From Periplaneta americana (taxonomy: Eukaryota; Arthropoda; Insecta; Blattodea; Blattidae): 64,000 nucleotides of DNA. A model generated the notes under the pieces. The model made no database searches and had not been told where the DNA came from. It worked only from the letters and a program-made list of their open reading frames with translations. The stretch is taken from assembly GCF_040183065.1 (NCBI RefSeq), contig NC_091131.1:102797330-102861329 (forward strand), given 5' to 3'. Each line of letters opens with the position of its first letter. Position 1 is the first letter of the stretch. Shown piece after piece: positions 11,969 through 23,462 of this stretch. The translations under genes and the position numbers were made by a program.

Positions 11969-13121
11969 TAGGGGCGGCTTTCGAAGAGGGGCTGCGGAGC
12001 TGCAGCACCCCCAGACATTTGTGGCTCTTGTCTCGTTTTATGTTGTGAAATACATTTATTATACAGTCTCTATTTAGCGGCTCGAATTTTAAAAAAAGTT
12101 TCACTCTCAATGACATGCACGCAATCGTTAGTGAAGTCACTTCCTCCCCTAGTACTGCAGAGCGAAACCAGAGACAAGGACTATAGGGTAAAGCCACTTC
12201 CTCCCCTGGAGCTGCCAGTCTCGTCTCGGATGCTTTGCGCGTTAGTTTTACCCCTCCTCCCTGCTGCCTCTGGCCGTGAATCCAGAGTTTCCAGGCGCTG
12301 CAAAATTTGCAGCAGTTTGTCAGTAGCTCGCAGTTTTAAATACATTTTCTTTAATGTTGTGAGTATAACAAGTGCAACAATGTTTAATTCTGTACAATAT
12401 TTACAGTCTATTCAGTTCAGTATCTTAACAGTTCAGGAGAAATGTGAAATTAAGTGCTCATCAGTTGAATCTCATAATGGAAAGAGCCGCTAAACAAAAT
12501 ACAAAGGCTCGCATATTTTTTGATAATTTACCCAATATCCCTGCTTTCTTCTCTCGATCTCCACACAGTCTGTATTAGATTAATGTGTTTCAAAGACAAT
12601 TCCATCAGCTGGGGCAACAAGATGGATTTAAAATAAGAACAGTAAATGTTGTTCGTGAGAAGAAGGAGTCATTGCTAGAATGTTTTCAAACCATAATGGA
12701 ATCTGAAACATTTAACATAACAATAAATGAGGCAAGCGCCCTGGTGCGTACTCTTGAATATCCTGAATTCAGTTTCTGGCTCAGTTATTTTTTTCATTTA
12801 TTGTATCATGTATATACATTATACAACCAACTACAACATCGCCAGTTAGATATTTCTAAGGTTCAAATCTGCATATAAAAATTAAATTATGGTTTATTTA
12901 ACGACACTCGGAACTGCAGAGGTTATATCAGCGTCGCCGGTGTGCCGGAATTTTGTCCGCAGGATTCTTTTAAATGCCAGTAAATCTACTAACATGAGCC
13001 TGTCTCATTTAAACACAACTTACAAGGTAAGACGCATGGAACTAATCTTTAAATAAAGTAAGTTGCTTGGTTTATTTTTGTATCCAGCCCCCCTTAATTC
13101 AATACCCACGAGCCGCCACTG
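11969..13121 (+). mobile_element. hAT element of ZMYM1 type, internally deleted
   Basis: The 8-bp duplication gttgtaag lies at 11961-11968 and 13122-13129. Ends are taggggcggct and the complement agccgccactg. 12585-12878 encodes RTVNVVREKKESLLECFQTI and YPEFSFWLSYFFHLLYHVY, the RW-adjacent and wLs..h segments of ZMYM1-like hAT proteins. At 1.15 kb it keeps only part of the transposase. G+C-rich DNA at 12120-12300 is the subterminal region. Confidence 0.8.
12585..12878 (+). pseudogene. hAT (ZMYM1-like) transposase fragment
   Basis: A 97-codon frame matching the mid/C-terminal part of ZMYM1-type transposases (NEASALVRTLEYPEFSFWLS, YNQLQ). It lacks the BED/TTF and C-terminal dimerisation parts, so it is a relic. 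Confidence 0.7.
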
Positions 13122-13147
13122 GTTGTAAGACAATATTTAACGGAGTC

Positions 13148-13191
<44 letters not shown>
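13148..13191. repeat. (AAT)n microsatellite
   Basis: About 14 AAT units shortly after the hAT target duplication. Confidence 0.95.
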
Positions 13192-13193
<2 letters not shown>

Positions 13194-14444
13194 CAATAGG
13201 CAAGATGTTCTGTACACTAGGCCTGAGTTCTATTAAATGACTAATTGACTAATTCATGCATGTAACGTTTATTTCATTCTACAGTTGTGATAATAAGTTA
13301 TTGCACGGTAGGTCTACTTATATTTCTAGGTACGTGTTTCTATTTTACAGGTGTAGGCCTATATTATGTGATATGGAAGCGAATAAATAATAATTGTTCA
13401 TTTCTCGTCCATATCAAAGCAAACGTGTTTACAATATAGGCCTAATGTAACGTGTTACACAGGCAGTGTTTTGTTAATAATAGTTAATACTAATAATTTT
13501 CTTTTCATCTGCTGAACTATTACTACAATATGCATTTGTATTTCTGTTCGCTCTATATGTTGTCAAATAACTATACAACATCTTTAGTTACGGTATCAAA
13601 TTGTTACATTTTTCTTTCGTTTCATGTCAAACTAACGGTAACTAAGCTTAATTATGTCTTTAACGTGGTCGCTTTAAATGTTAATAAGATTTTTTTTTTT
13701 CATTTATCCATTCAGATTGATTTATAAGAGACACCAAACATATATATTACACATTCAGCATTGTATAGTGCAGCCGTCTGCTAGCCGGTGCTTCTCCCAA
13801 AGCATGGCGGCGGACGCAAGCTTCAATTTGTCCCTACGCTAAACTTCTGCGCAGCCTCGGCTGTAGGGGCTCGATTAAGGTGTTGCTACTAATTGTTGGA
13901 TGACCCAAGTACAGTCTTAGGAAAAAGTTTTTCATAGAGATACTTCCGAAGTCCCAGAAAGGAGACAGTTTGCTTGACCAAACATATAAGAAGACAAAAC
14001 TAATTTTATTACCGCAACTAGTCCTTTTGTGAACTAGGCCGCTCTTCCTCTGATCCTGTGCACTGCCTCCTTTCTGGGGCTTAAAAACTACCATATAAAT
14101 TTAGGTTACCAAATTATTTTCACAATTTCTGGGGATAGATATTGACATATGAATAAAGTGCTTTTAGCATTTACATATACATCCAACAAGGAAAACTCAA
14201 TGCGCAGAAACCAGCGGGCGTGACTGTCTCGCTCAGATAACGTATGCTCCCGTTCCCAGCATGCTCTCAAGCCTACTGCAGGGGAGTAAGAGGGGTATAG
14301 CATGCGCGCCGCGTGGAGTCCGAGCTGAGTTTTGCTTGTAGGATATCTATAGTTAGCCATTCACTTATATATTTTTGCACACTTTAAAGAATCAAATACT
14401 CATTCTATTTACATGCAAAAATTATTAATTCTATTGCTATTTTC
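13192..14444. other. Unassigned; two G+C-richer patches
   Basis: 13780-13870 and 14210-14330 are richer in CpG (gcatggcggcggacgcaagc; gcatgcgcgccgcgtggagt). They could be a promoter or the ends of an unrecognised transposon. No ORF supports either reading. Confidence 0.3.
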
Positions 14445-14455
14445 AGAACAGTGAA

Positions 14456-14706
14456 GTGGAGTAACGGTCAGCGCGTCTGGCTGCGAAACCAGGTGGCCCG
14501 GGTTCGATTTCCGGTCGGGGCAAGTTACCTGGTTGAGGTTTTTTCCGGGGTTTTCCCTCAACCCAATATGAGCAAATGCTGGGTAACTTTCGGTGTTGGA
14601 CCCCGGACTCATTTCACCGGCATTATCACCTTCATCTCATTCAGACGCTAAATAACCTTAGATGTTGATAAAGCGTCGTAAAATAACCTACTACTGAAAA
14701 AAAAAA
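14456..14706 (+). repeat. SINE family S1 (CAACCAGGTAACTTG body), copy A
   Basis: tRNA-like head (A-box ggagtaacggtcagcgcg, B-box gggttcgatttcc), conserved body with caagttacctggttgaggtt, tail ataaagcgtcgtaaaataac and poly-A. A perfect 11-bp target duplication agaacagtgaa lies at 14445-14455 and 14707-14717. Confidence 0.92.
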
Positions 14707-14712
14707 AGAACA

Positions 14713-14931
14713 GTGAATTTTTTTAAGCAGGTATTCTCCGGATTCTCAATTTTGCAACAAACTTCTGATAGGCCCTTGTTAAAATCTGTTAAGACAACAA
14801 ACATAATTGGAACAGTTTCTAAACTCATTCTGGATTTATGGATGTCCACATCAGGTCCATTAAAGCAAAAACTCTCTCCACTGAAGCATTACTTCCAGGA
14901 AGACAAAGAAATAGTTCAATCAATTTTTTAA
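14713..14931 (+). CDS. Unassigned 72-codon ORF, possible exon or relic
   Basis: The frame starts inside the target duplication of the upstream SINE. Before that insertion, the sequence would have read ctattgctattttcag followed by the ORF, which looks like a splice acceptor. The translation (LLKSVKTTNIIGTVSKLILD, then PLKQKLSPLKHYFQEDKEIV) has a natural composition but I do not recognise it. It may be an exon, a TE fragment or chance. Confidence 0.25.
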   Translation: MNFFKQVFSGFSILQQTSDRPLLKSVKTTNIIGTVSKLILDLWMSTSGPLKQKLSPLKHYFQEDKEIVQSIF

Positions 14932-14964
14932 GTTGTGCAAAGGGAATAATTTTCTCAGGGAAAA

Positions 14965-16348
14965 ATTAAAAAATTTCACTCCATTTTGAGCGAGGAACAG
15001 CATTTTTTCAATCCATTTTTCTATTTTCTCTGGAGTTACATAATTCTTCAAATATGAAATTTCATCAAATAAATTAGTTCATCCATGTCAAGTAAGGTGA
15101 ATTGGGGTAAGTGCAATTCTGGGGCAAGTGTAACTTCAGTCCATATCTCTGTAGTTCATTTGAGATTCGTCCTGCCATCTCGGGGAGTGTTAATCTTATT
15201 CCCTGAACACCGTTTATTGCCGAAATACGTAAATTATCAAAAGGAATTAATAAAATAAAATTTGAAACATGCATTTGAGTTCAAAGAACAGAGAATACGC
15301 ACTTGCCCCTTGATTATGTTCTATCCTGTACTACGGAAAGTTACAGCCTGGAGATTCTCTTGTCCCATATCACGGCGCAACTGCATACCCTCAACATTAT
15401 AATTGTACTTACTTGTTTCATAAAAGATGCTTCGACCATTTACACAACTGACAAGATGAAAATACACAAAATTAATATACCAATAAAGTCTTATTTTAAA
15501 ATTACAAAGGGTTCAGGTGTTACTATGCATCAAAGTTGAACTTTCATATTTAGGGGATGCCAGTACCACTGTTTCTGGCGTGTGAAATAAGTAATGGGAA
15601 CATTGAGAGCGAGTATCTTAACTTTGCCACAAAATGTGGACGAGAAAGCTGACAAATGTGATTGGCAGATTGCTGACATCCCATCTGTTTAGGAGATGGT
15701 ACCACTCTCAGCCGAAGTGGCAACAGATGCCCCTCACTGGACACACCCCAGAAACGCGAAGTGTGTCTTGCCTTTGACGCAGCGGGTAGATTGCTGATGT
15801 GACGTGTTGGGTTATTTATTTTATTGGGTTATTTTACGACGCTGTATCAACATCTAAGGTTATTTAGCGTCTGAATGGAATGGTGATAATGCCGGTGAAA
15901 TGAGTCCGGGGTCCAGCACTTAAAGTTTCCCAGCATTTGCTCGTATTGGGTTGAGGGAAAACTCCGGAAAAAACCTCAACCAGGTAACTTGCCCCGACCG
16001 GGATTCGAACCCGCGCCACCTGGTTTCGCGGCCAGACGCGCTGACCGTTACTCCAGAGGTGTGGACACGTATTGGGTAGTACCGTTCTCAGCTACACTGG
16101 CAATAAATGCTCACTGATTGGGTTTTTACTCAAGGACATGCGCCAAAAATGCTGGCAGTGGCTATAGCCCAACTTACCTTTCATCTATATTTAAAAGAAA
16201 AGAAACTAAAGAAAAAAACATTTAAATTTCACTCCATTTTGAGCGAAGATAAGCATTGTTTTCAATCCATTTTGCTATTTTCTCTGGAGTCACATATTTC
16301 TTCAAGTATGAAATTTCATCAAATAAATTATTTCATCCATGTCAAGTA
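14965..16348 (+). repeat. Direct repeat pair, about 125 bp (14965-15093 and 16226-16348)
   Basis: Both copies contain ttcactccattttgagcga, tattttctctggagt and ttcatccatgtcaagta in the same order, about 88 percent identical. A SINE and other unassigned DNA lie between. A shorter related pair flanks the SINE (15693-15742 and 16077-16122). Confidence 0.7.
15812..16066 (-). repeat. SINE family S1, copy B
   Basis: Complement of copy A, with B-box gggttcgaatccc (as its complement) near 15996-16010. The target duplication acgtgttggg / acgtattggg (one mismatch) lies at 15802-15811 and 16067-16076. Confidence 0.9.
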
Positions 16349-16512
16349 CATCTATATTTTTGAAAGAAAAAAAAAACTAACGAATTGTCTCTTCAAATTT
16401 TTCTCTATCTGCAGGAGATCTCAGCAATATACAGTACATTCAACATATATCCTATCTCGTGCCTGAATACTCCAGGCACTGGGATATTCAACAGTACTTT
16501 CATAATTATTTA

Positions 16513-17215
16513 CACCGTGATTCAAAATGAAAGAGCAGATTTCAATTTTTATTACAGACAAACTATCAAAAATAAAACACATAGCGCATGTCACTAGATA
16601 GAGGAAGGTTCAAAGTTTTATCCTACAGGCACTGTACACTCAACATGAGCACCTTGTGTTGCGCGAGAAATATCGAGACGGTAGTCCAGTTCATTCCACA
16701 CATGCATCAATTTATTGAATTGACAGCTTCCACAATTCGATTTCTCAGATCTTCAAGAGTAGCTGCCAAAGGTGTGACAAACACTGTGTCTTTTATGTAA
16801 CCCCACAGATAAAAATCACAGGGAGTAAGGTTTGGTGACCTGGGAGGCCAAAAACAATGAACAAGATGTTGTCCACCTCTTCCAATCCAACGTTGTGGAA
16901 TGGTGATGTTCAAATAATGCCATACCTCAAGGTGAAAGTGAGGCGGGATGCCATCTTGCAAGAAAATGAAGTAATTGGAATCTTCATGAAGTTGCGGAAA
17001 CAACCAGTTTTGCAGCATGATATCTCACCAATTCCAACACACAAAATGATTTTTCCTACGGTGTAGTAGCCATGTTGCTATAAACAAACAACAGGGCAGC
17101 TGTGTTCAAACTTTGAACCTTCCTCTATCCAGTAACATGCGCAATGTGTTTCTGTCTTTGATAGTTTGTCTGCAATACAAAATTGAAATCTGCTCTTTCA
17201 TTTTGAATCACGGTG
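16513..17215 (-). mobile_element. Deleted mariner element with about 105-bp terminal repeats
   Basis: Ends caccgtgattcaaaatgaaa at 16513 and its exact complement ending at 17215, with TA on both sides (16511-16512, 17216-17217). Similarity between the two ends continues for about 105 bp at roughly 90 percent, longer than usual mariner repeats. The element keeps 703 bp, with a transposase fragment on the minus strand. Confidence 0.9.
16707..17018 (-). pseudogene. Mariner transposase C-terminal fragment
   Basis: A 103-codon frame contains FLQDGIPPHFHLEVWHYLN (second catalytic Asp) and WPPRSPNLTPCDFYLWGYIK (third Asp in the CDF motif), then PLAATLEDLRNRIVEAV. The N-terminal helix-turn-helix half and the first catalytic Asp are deleted, so it cannot be active. 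Confidence 0.85.
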
Positions 17216-17516
17216 TATAATATCTGGGAATATCAGAGGAGAAATTATTAAATTCGGAGATGAATTTTGTTTGGGGACAAAAGGAAAAATTTGGAGACTT
17301 TTCTGATAAAAGAGGATGTCTGGTAACCTTAGTATAAATTCACCTTCAGCATTTTCACTAAATGCTTACATGGACAGCAATGAGCAGTCATATGTTCTAC
17401 TCAGTTCCCTCTTTCTTTGAGCCAGCCAACCATCCACTCACAAATGCGCATAGTAAGAGTATTGCCTTTATGTAAACATACTTCAAGCCACATTAAACTG
17501 CGGTGCAGTTACTGAA

Positions 17517-17680
17517 GACTTACTTACTTACTTACTGGCTTTTAAGGAACCCGGAGGTTCATTGCCGCCTTCACATAAGCCCGCCATTGGTCCCTAACTT
17601 GAGCAAGATTAACCCAGTCTCTACCATCATATCCCACCTCCCTCAAATCCATTTTAATATTATCTTCCCACCTACTGAAG
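17517..17680 (-). mobile_element. LINE L1c 3' end fragment
   Basis: Starts with the tail repeat ttacttacttacttactgg and matches the last about 160 bp of the LINE at 24673-26032 (C-terminal WINLAQ and MNLRVP region). Heavily 5'-truncated. I use L1c only as a label for this family within the window. Confidence 0.85.
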
Positions 17681-17689
17681 ACTACTTGA

Positions 17690-19275
17690 TGAAATTAAGA
17701 CGTTATTTATTTTAGTAATTTTGATCTGTAAGCAGTGCTTACATTGCTGAAGGTAAAACTTTACATCATTTTAACTACCATTATACAGTAGAATTCCTCG
17801 TATGGGATGATATTGGTTAATACGGATTAAATCTTTAAGTTAAGAATTTCATTTACACTGAATAATTTTATCGTGCAATTCGGTATATTATTTTGTATAG
17901 TGATGATTACATAGATGGAGATGTAAATATTAATCGATTCATTTTATTGGTTCTTATGTTTGTAATATCTATAATATTTTTAATTATTAGACTTAATACA
18001 ATTAGAATTTTATTGGTCCGGCAACTGTGGGACAAAGCCAGTGCCGGATAACTGATTTTTCCGGATAATTGAAAAATATGTTTATAGGTTATATAAAAAA
18101 ACCCTATACTGCACAAATATTTTCTTTTCCATGTTGAAATTTAGTAATTTTAATATAAATAATTAAAAATAAAATTTTAAAATACGTACAATGTTTATAT
18201 TTAATACTGTACATTCATCACTTCATAATAGCGTAAAAAGTACCAAAGTTTTCGTAATCCTATGACAATTTTAAATGGTGGTCATGTGAGTCATGTGACG
18301 TGAAGAGCAGTGTAGCCAACATCGCAACTATACTATGAAGTAGCGCTCGATGATTTGAGCGTAAGAACATTTCACTTGTGTTTCACGGAATCCATTGCGC
18401 AACAGCAGCACTTAGCGGTAATGGCCATGATACTATCCATCACTGGAATGAAATTTTTATGCGTTCTAGGGAGAGAGAATTTTACACTTTCGTATTTAGA
18501 CTCATCTAACACCCCTTCGAAACGGGCGAGTTCAAGTGTTAAATTGAAAGGTATCGTCTCTGCGCATTGTTTGCAAAGTCCAAGTGACAGATTATCAATG
18601 CTACCCTCTACTCCAGAGACATACGGGTTTTTTGTCTATGTTTTCACGTGTGAACTGTAGAGTAGGGCAGACTGTCTCATATTATCGCCCGTTCTCGGTT
18701 GCATAATCTCCTAGATCTAGGAGGAAACTCATATGCGGAAAAACTACCACATGAGTGCATGACCATTACGCTAAGAGGGGAAGCACCTAACTGACACAGA
18801 GGAGAAACAAAGCCCAATCCCACGCAGCGGCAGCGGCAGAGACATTTATCAGTTATCTACAGAGCGCTGACTTGTGTGGTTTTGCAAGTGGAGCAGAGCG
18901 TCTGCTGTAGGAAGTGTCGTGTTGCAGTAAGTGATAGTGCTAGCGAGCTACAGTACGAGAATATAGGTTATTGTGCTTTGTGTTCGTACTAACACCTTCA
19001 CGGCTTTTGAATCAATGCGGGTTATAGAGTGAGGAATTTTACGCTCATTCGGAGGTGTTATGAGGTGACGCAGTGTCAAATATAATACAATATTAAGTAG
19101 TTACGTATATCTAAGGATATGATTTTTGTTGTGATTATGTTACCTCTATTTCGGTGCTTATTTCAATCATGATTTCGGTGAATATTTCGTGAAAATATCA
19201 GGATATGCCGCACAAATACCGTAAAGATATCCTATATATCAGAGTAATACTATGTAATCCACCATACAGAAATCT
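17690..19275. other. Unassigned DNA
   Basis: A fragment at 18010-18075 (gccggataactgatttttcc ggataattg) resembles a pogo/Tigger end, but no partner end was found. 18705-18730 holds a small palindrome tcctagatctagga. Otherwise nothing recognised. Confidence 0.35.
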
Positions 19276-19458
19276 AGGGCCGTATTCATAGACATTTTTA
19301 GCGCGTGCTTCCGGTGGATGATCAGCGTTTTTCGTATTCATAAACCAGTGTTAGCGATAGGATATGATTTGAATTCTGTACTAGTAACCAGTGGATAGCC
19401 GGGGCTAGCTTAGTACGCTCGTAGCGCGTGCTGCGAAATGTCTATGAATAGCACCCCC
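19276..19458 (+). mobile_element. MITE, ATTCATAGACATT family, copy 1
   Basis: Starts gggccgtattcatagacatt, ends gaaatgtctatgaatagcac ccc, so it has inverted ends of about 20 bp. The interior is shared with copies at 31874 and 33538. Target duplication is not clear. Confidence 0.75.
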
Positions 19459-21490
19459 AGTTACTAATGTCCTAATTTTAATTGTTACAAATTTCCCAAT
19501 ACTTTCAATATTAGTCTATTAACATTATATTACGTAAAAGAAATTTTGGCTTTTATATAGCACACTACACTGAAACTTCCACTTTGCATTTTTCTAAGTT
19601 CTACGGTGCGGGAATCTGTGAGAGGTTAGTTATGTAAGGCTTTCCGTATGCCTTGCATACAGGTTAGATTAGGTTAATTTAGGTTTTTAGTAGCCTTGCA
19701 TATACGAATCTGTGACAGCTTAGGTTAGTTTAGACTTTTGATATGCCTTGCATACACAAAGTGACGTGAAATGTGCATTCCGCGTTCATTTTGAAGTGTT
19801 CTACCTTTTTTTCTTACGTGTCAAATAATTTTTAGGTTACCTACACCGAACAGTTCCTTCCAATTTTTTGCTATTTTCTAATATAAACTACCTCTCCTCT
19901 GAAAATTGTACCACTTTGTTACTTTTTTGTCAAAAAAAAAAAAAACTTCAATGTCGCGTGATATAGAACATTCAAAAATTTTTCTTGAAAAGTAGACCTA
20001 CTTTCAATCATTACTTACGAATCAGTTTACACAGATTTATAAAAAGCATTGAAAATTATTCTGACCAATCCACAAATCGGGGCGAATCCAATCTGATCCC
20101 AAACACCAAATCTTACATCTGTTTACAATACTTAACTATCCTTCTCTTGTATATAAAGGTTAAGAATAGTTTTAATATTTGAACACGACAAACGAACTAT
20201 CGATTAGATAAAATCTTTGTATGTCGAACGTCCTCTCTCACTATGAATGTTTGAGACAGAAAACTGCAGCATTCGAAGACATGTTGAAGCAAAACTGCTA
20301 TGTTCCTAGTCCGATGCAAAGATGTTATGAGACCACTGTTTACAGCTGACGAAGGATTATCTGTTCGTTTTCACAAATATTTCGTAAAAAAAAATAAAAC
20401 ATGTTTTAAGTAGGCCTACTGTGCTCCAACCACGAGAAAGTCTTTGCGGAATGAAACGGAGCGGGGTAATGCAGTTAATGAATGTTGATGTCATAAGATG
20501 TCATAAGGTCACACACGTGGGTACTTGTATCTCTATTGGCTCGGTCTCACAGCACAAACAATAACATTGTTACACACATATTTATACTACCCTAGTTACA
20601 AAATTAGATCACTGTTAATCTCCTGGTCTTTTAATCCCTCATATAGGAAATAACATATATGCAGGAGAGCGCATGGTTTTTAAACTGACGTTATAACGAT
20701 AATATTATCTATCTACTTCGCTCCAATAGATGACGCAATAGTAAGCACATTCCTTTCATGGTTGATCTCCTGGTTGGAGAACAGTACTAATTTCGTGACT
20801 ATGAAGTAATTTTGTTGAAGTCATTAGATTTCGCGGTTAAATGTCGTTAATTTTCTAATTACCCCTTCGAGAGATGTGTTTTTTTACGAATGTCACGACA
20901 CTGTATTCAAACATTTCGCGTATTTCGTTAATACCAAAAAATCACACCCTTACGTAACGCATTTCTGAAAGTACAACAAGTTGACACGCCATGATGGTGT
21001 GAGCTGCAGACAATGTTTGATTATATGACACTTTATTAATTTGTATAATTTTCGTGTGTTTCTTTATATGGCGCTGTAGGCGAGTTCAATAATGTGCCGT
21101 GTATTCAAACCTCACCGATATTTGAGCTGCATACACTTTAGGCTATATAGGCTATATCACGTGTCACATTATCTCCAGCATAAAAAATAACAACCCACAG
21201 AAATAAAATGGTTACCAATAAAATTATGTACGAATTTGTTACGTTTATACCTGTCGCATAATATTATACAGCATGCAAATAAACGATACGCTACGCTACT
21301 GTAATAGGGCACGTATTCATAATTTGTTACGTATCTATGTATCCTAGGCTTATAATTTTCATAGTGCATGTAACTGCGATGGTATGTGCGGTATACACAT
21401 TTGTTAAGTGTGTTGTAAGAATCCCTAGAATAAAAATAATAAATTTCACAAAAGTATTTGTTGTGTTTCTGGAACTGGTACCATAGTACT
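19459..21490. other. Unassigned DNA
   Basis: No credible gene or repeat recognised; ORFs are short and low in coding character. Confidence 0.4.
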
Positions 21491-21523
21491 GAACCGCTAC
21501 GCGCTACGATGGTATGACCTTAC

Positions 21524-22895
21524 TTAGAAATTACTTTTAGAGAACCTGGAGGTTCATTGCCGCCCTTAAGGTACGGTCACGCGTCGCTACTTTTGCAGCG
21601 ATGCAGTACAAAAAACTGCGCAACTCTTGTACTGCGACGTGTGAACAACGGTGCAACCCGAAAAGTAGCGACTGCCGAACCTGCTGCCAGCACTTTTCCA
21701 TGCTGCGCGCAGCTTAAAAGTAGCGACGTGTGAAAGGGTTCTCAGGGTTGCAGCCGCAGCATTTTTGATATCGGTTTTGTTGAAACTTTTGCTGCGGTTG
21801 CAACACCCAAATGTGCCAATGATACTTTTATTGTTTGGATATATTTTAATGTTAAATGTGATGAAAATAAATTATTTGTAACAGTTATTAAATACACAAC
21901 ACAGTCTGAGCATAATTGCTGACGATATAATTCATTTTTTAAATTTTCCTTAGCGTTGTTCCAAACAGGAGGGTTGTCAACATTGATTACGTGAATATAC
22001 TGTTGGTTATCATTTAAGTATATAGGCGTTTTTAAAAGCTTTTAGTAAAAATAATGTCAATTTCTGAATACTAGATACGACAGAAAAGCAAATAATAGAT
22101 AAGGAAGCTTTCGCATGAGTTTCTTAATGATGCGAACATAAGAAGTCAACACGGAGATGGAAACCTGCAGCATGACTGCGGCTGCAAAAGTAGCGCCTTG
22201 TGTGTGAACAGACTCGCAACCTCCAGTTGCAACTTTTGCAGCACTCGGGTTGCGCAGCACGAAAAGTAGCGTGCAGCGCGCTACTTTTGGCTTACGTGTG
22301 AACACGACACGCAACTTTTGCACCTGCAGTACAAAAGTTGCGCTGCAAAAGTAGCGACGTGTGACCGTACCTTTACATAAGCCCACCATCGGTCCCTACA
22401 CTGAGCAAATCATATCCCACCTTCCTCAAATCAATTTTAATATTATCCTCCCATCTACGTCTCTCCCAACTAACACACTATATGCATTTCTGGATTCACC
22501 CATACGTGTTACATGCCCTGGATTTAAAGTTCCTAATTAGGTTAGGTGAAGAATACAATTCGTGCACTTCTGCGTTGTGTAATTTTCTCCATTCTCCTGA
22601 AACTTCATCCCTCTTACCCCCAAATATTTTCCTAAGCACCTTATTTTCGAACACTTTTAACCTCTGTTCCTCTCTCAAAGTGAAAATCCAAGTTTCACAA
22701 CCATATATATTATAGAACAACCAGTAATATAACTGTTTGATAAATTCTAACTTTCAGTTTTTTGAAAGCAGACTAGATGACAAAAGCTTCTCAACCGAAT
22801 AACAGCAGGCATTTCCCATACTTATTCTGCGTTTAATTTCTTCTCGAATGTCATTTTATTTGTTACTGTTGCTCCAAACTATTTGCATTTATACA
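21524..22895 (-). mobile_element. LINE L1c copy, 5'-truncated, split by a Harbinger-like MITE
   Basis: 21524-21568 is the 3' tail and 22373-22895 continues upstream sequence of the same LINE. The minus frame at 22496-22720 reads YGCETWIFTLREEQRLKVFE, as in the intact copy. The copy is more diverged than those at 24.7 and 37.5 kb, and lacks part of the C-terminal coding sequence. Confidence 0.85.
21569..22372. mobile_element. PIF/Harbinger-like MITE with long inverted repeats
   Basis: Ends aggtacggtcacgcgtcgct at 21569 and its near complement ending at 22372. Inverted similarity extends for well over 60 bp per side. The 3-bp duplication tta (21566-21568, 22373-22375) fits PIF/Harbinger targets. 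The interior repeats aaaagtagcg many times on both strands. No transposase. Confidence 0.8.
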
Positions 22896-23227
22896 TTTTA
22901 GCGTGAAAATAACTGGCAAGCTACGGTGGTATGGACTAAGAATACATTTTTGTCACGTATTCACATGCCATCTAAATTGTGGCGTGCAATTAACTGACAA
23001 GCTGTAATGGCATGGGGTTCATTATCTTCTGAACTACAGCGAGCAAATGTTTATATTAATTGGTTTTATATTAATTGTTGTGGAAATAAAATTAACAGCT
23101 CCTAGAATTGAGGCTGACAATTTATGGTATTATGAATTAAGATAACATATTTGTTACATATCCACTTATGTTGTGAATTGTAGCGTGCAAGTAACTACAA
23201 GTTATGATGAGAACGCATTTGTTATAT

Positions 23228-23462
23228 CTGCAGTGCCTGGGAAAAGTGACATAAGTCAGTTTCCACAAACCTTATTTGATAATTTATTGACAACTTATGG
23301 AACATCTGCTCGCTTGGAAAAAGAGACATAAGTATTTCTCCCATTACAATAATTCATACAGAAAAAAATAATCAAATCGACATAAACCAGTGTAAGTTAT
23401 CAATAAATTATCAAAATAGGTTTGTGCAAACTGACTCACGTCACTTTCCCCAGGCACTGCAG
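23228..23462. mobile_element. Small palindromic MITE with 70-bp arms
   Basis: Left arm 23228-23297 (ctgcagtgcctgggaaaagt...) is complementary to 23393-23462 with about 7 mismatches in 70. Only about 95 bp lies between. The outer duplication is ambiguous because the ends read atctgcag / ctgcagat. Confidence 0.75.

Noticed and set aside
12110-12493. 127-codon + strand ORF
   Set aside because: Lies in the G+C-rich subterminal part of the hAT element, with no matching domain.
15093-15316. MITE suggested by ggggtaagtgcaattc and gcacttgcccctt
   Set aside because: The inverted similarity is short and gapped, and no target duplication could be placed.
16107-16597. 119- and 70-codon ORFs
   Set aside because: They cross the direct repeat and the mariner end and have no recognisable domain.
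17770-18090. pogo/Tigger MITE suggested by ccggataactgatttttccg
   Set aside because: The supposed left end at 17790 does not complement the right side.
22057-22389. 110-codon minus ORF
   Set aside because: Entirely inside the non-coding Harbinger-like MITE arm.
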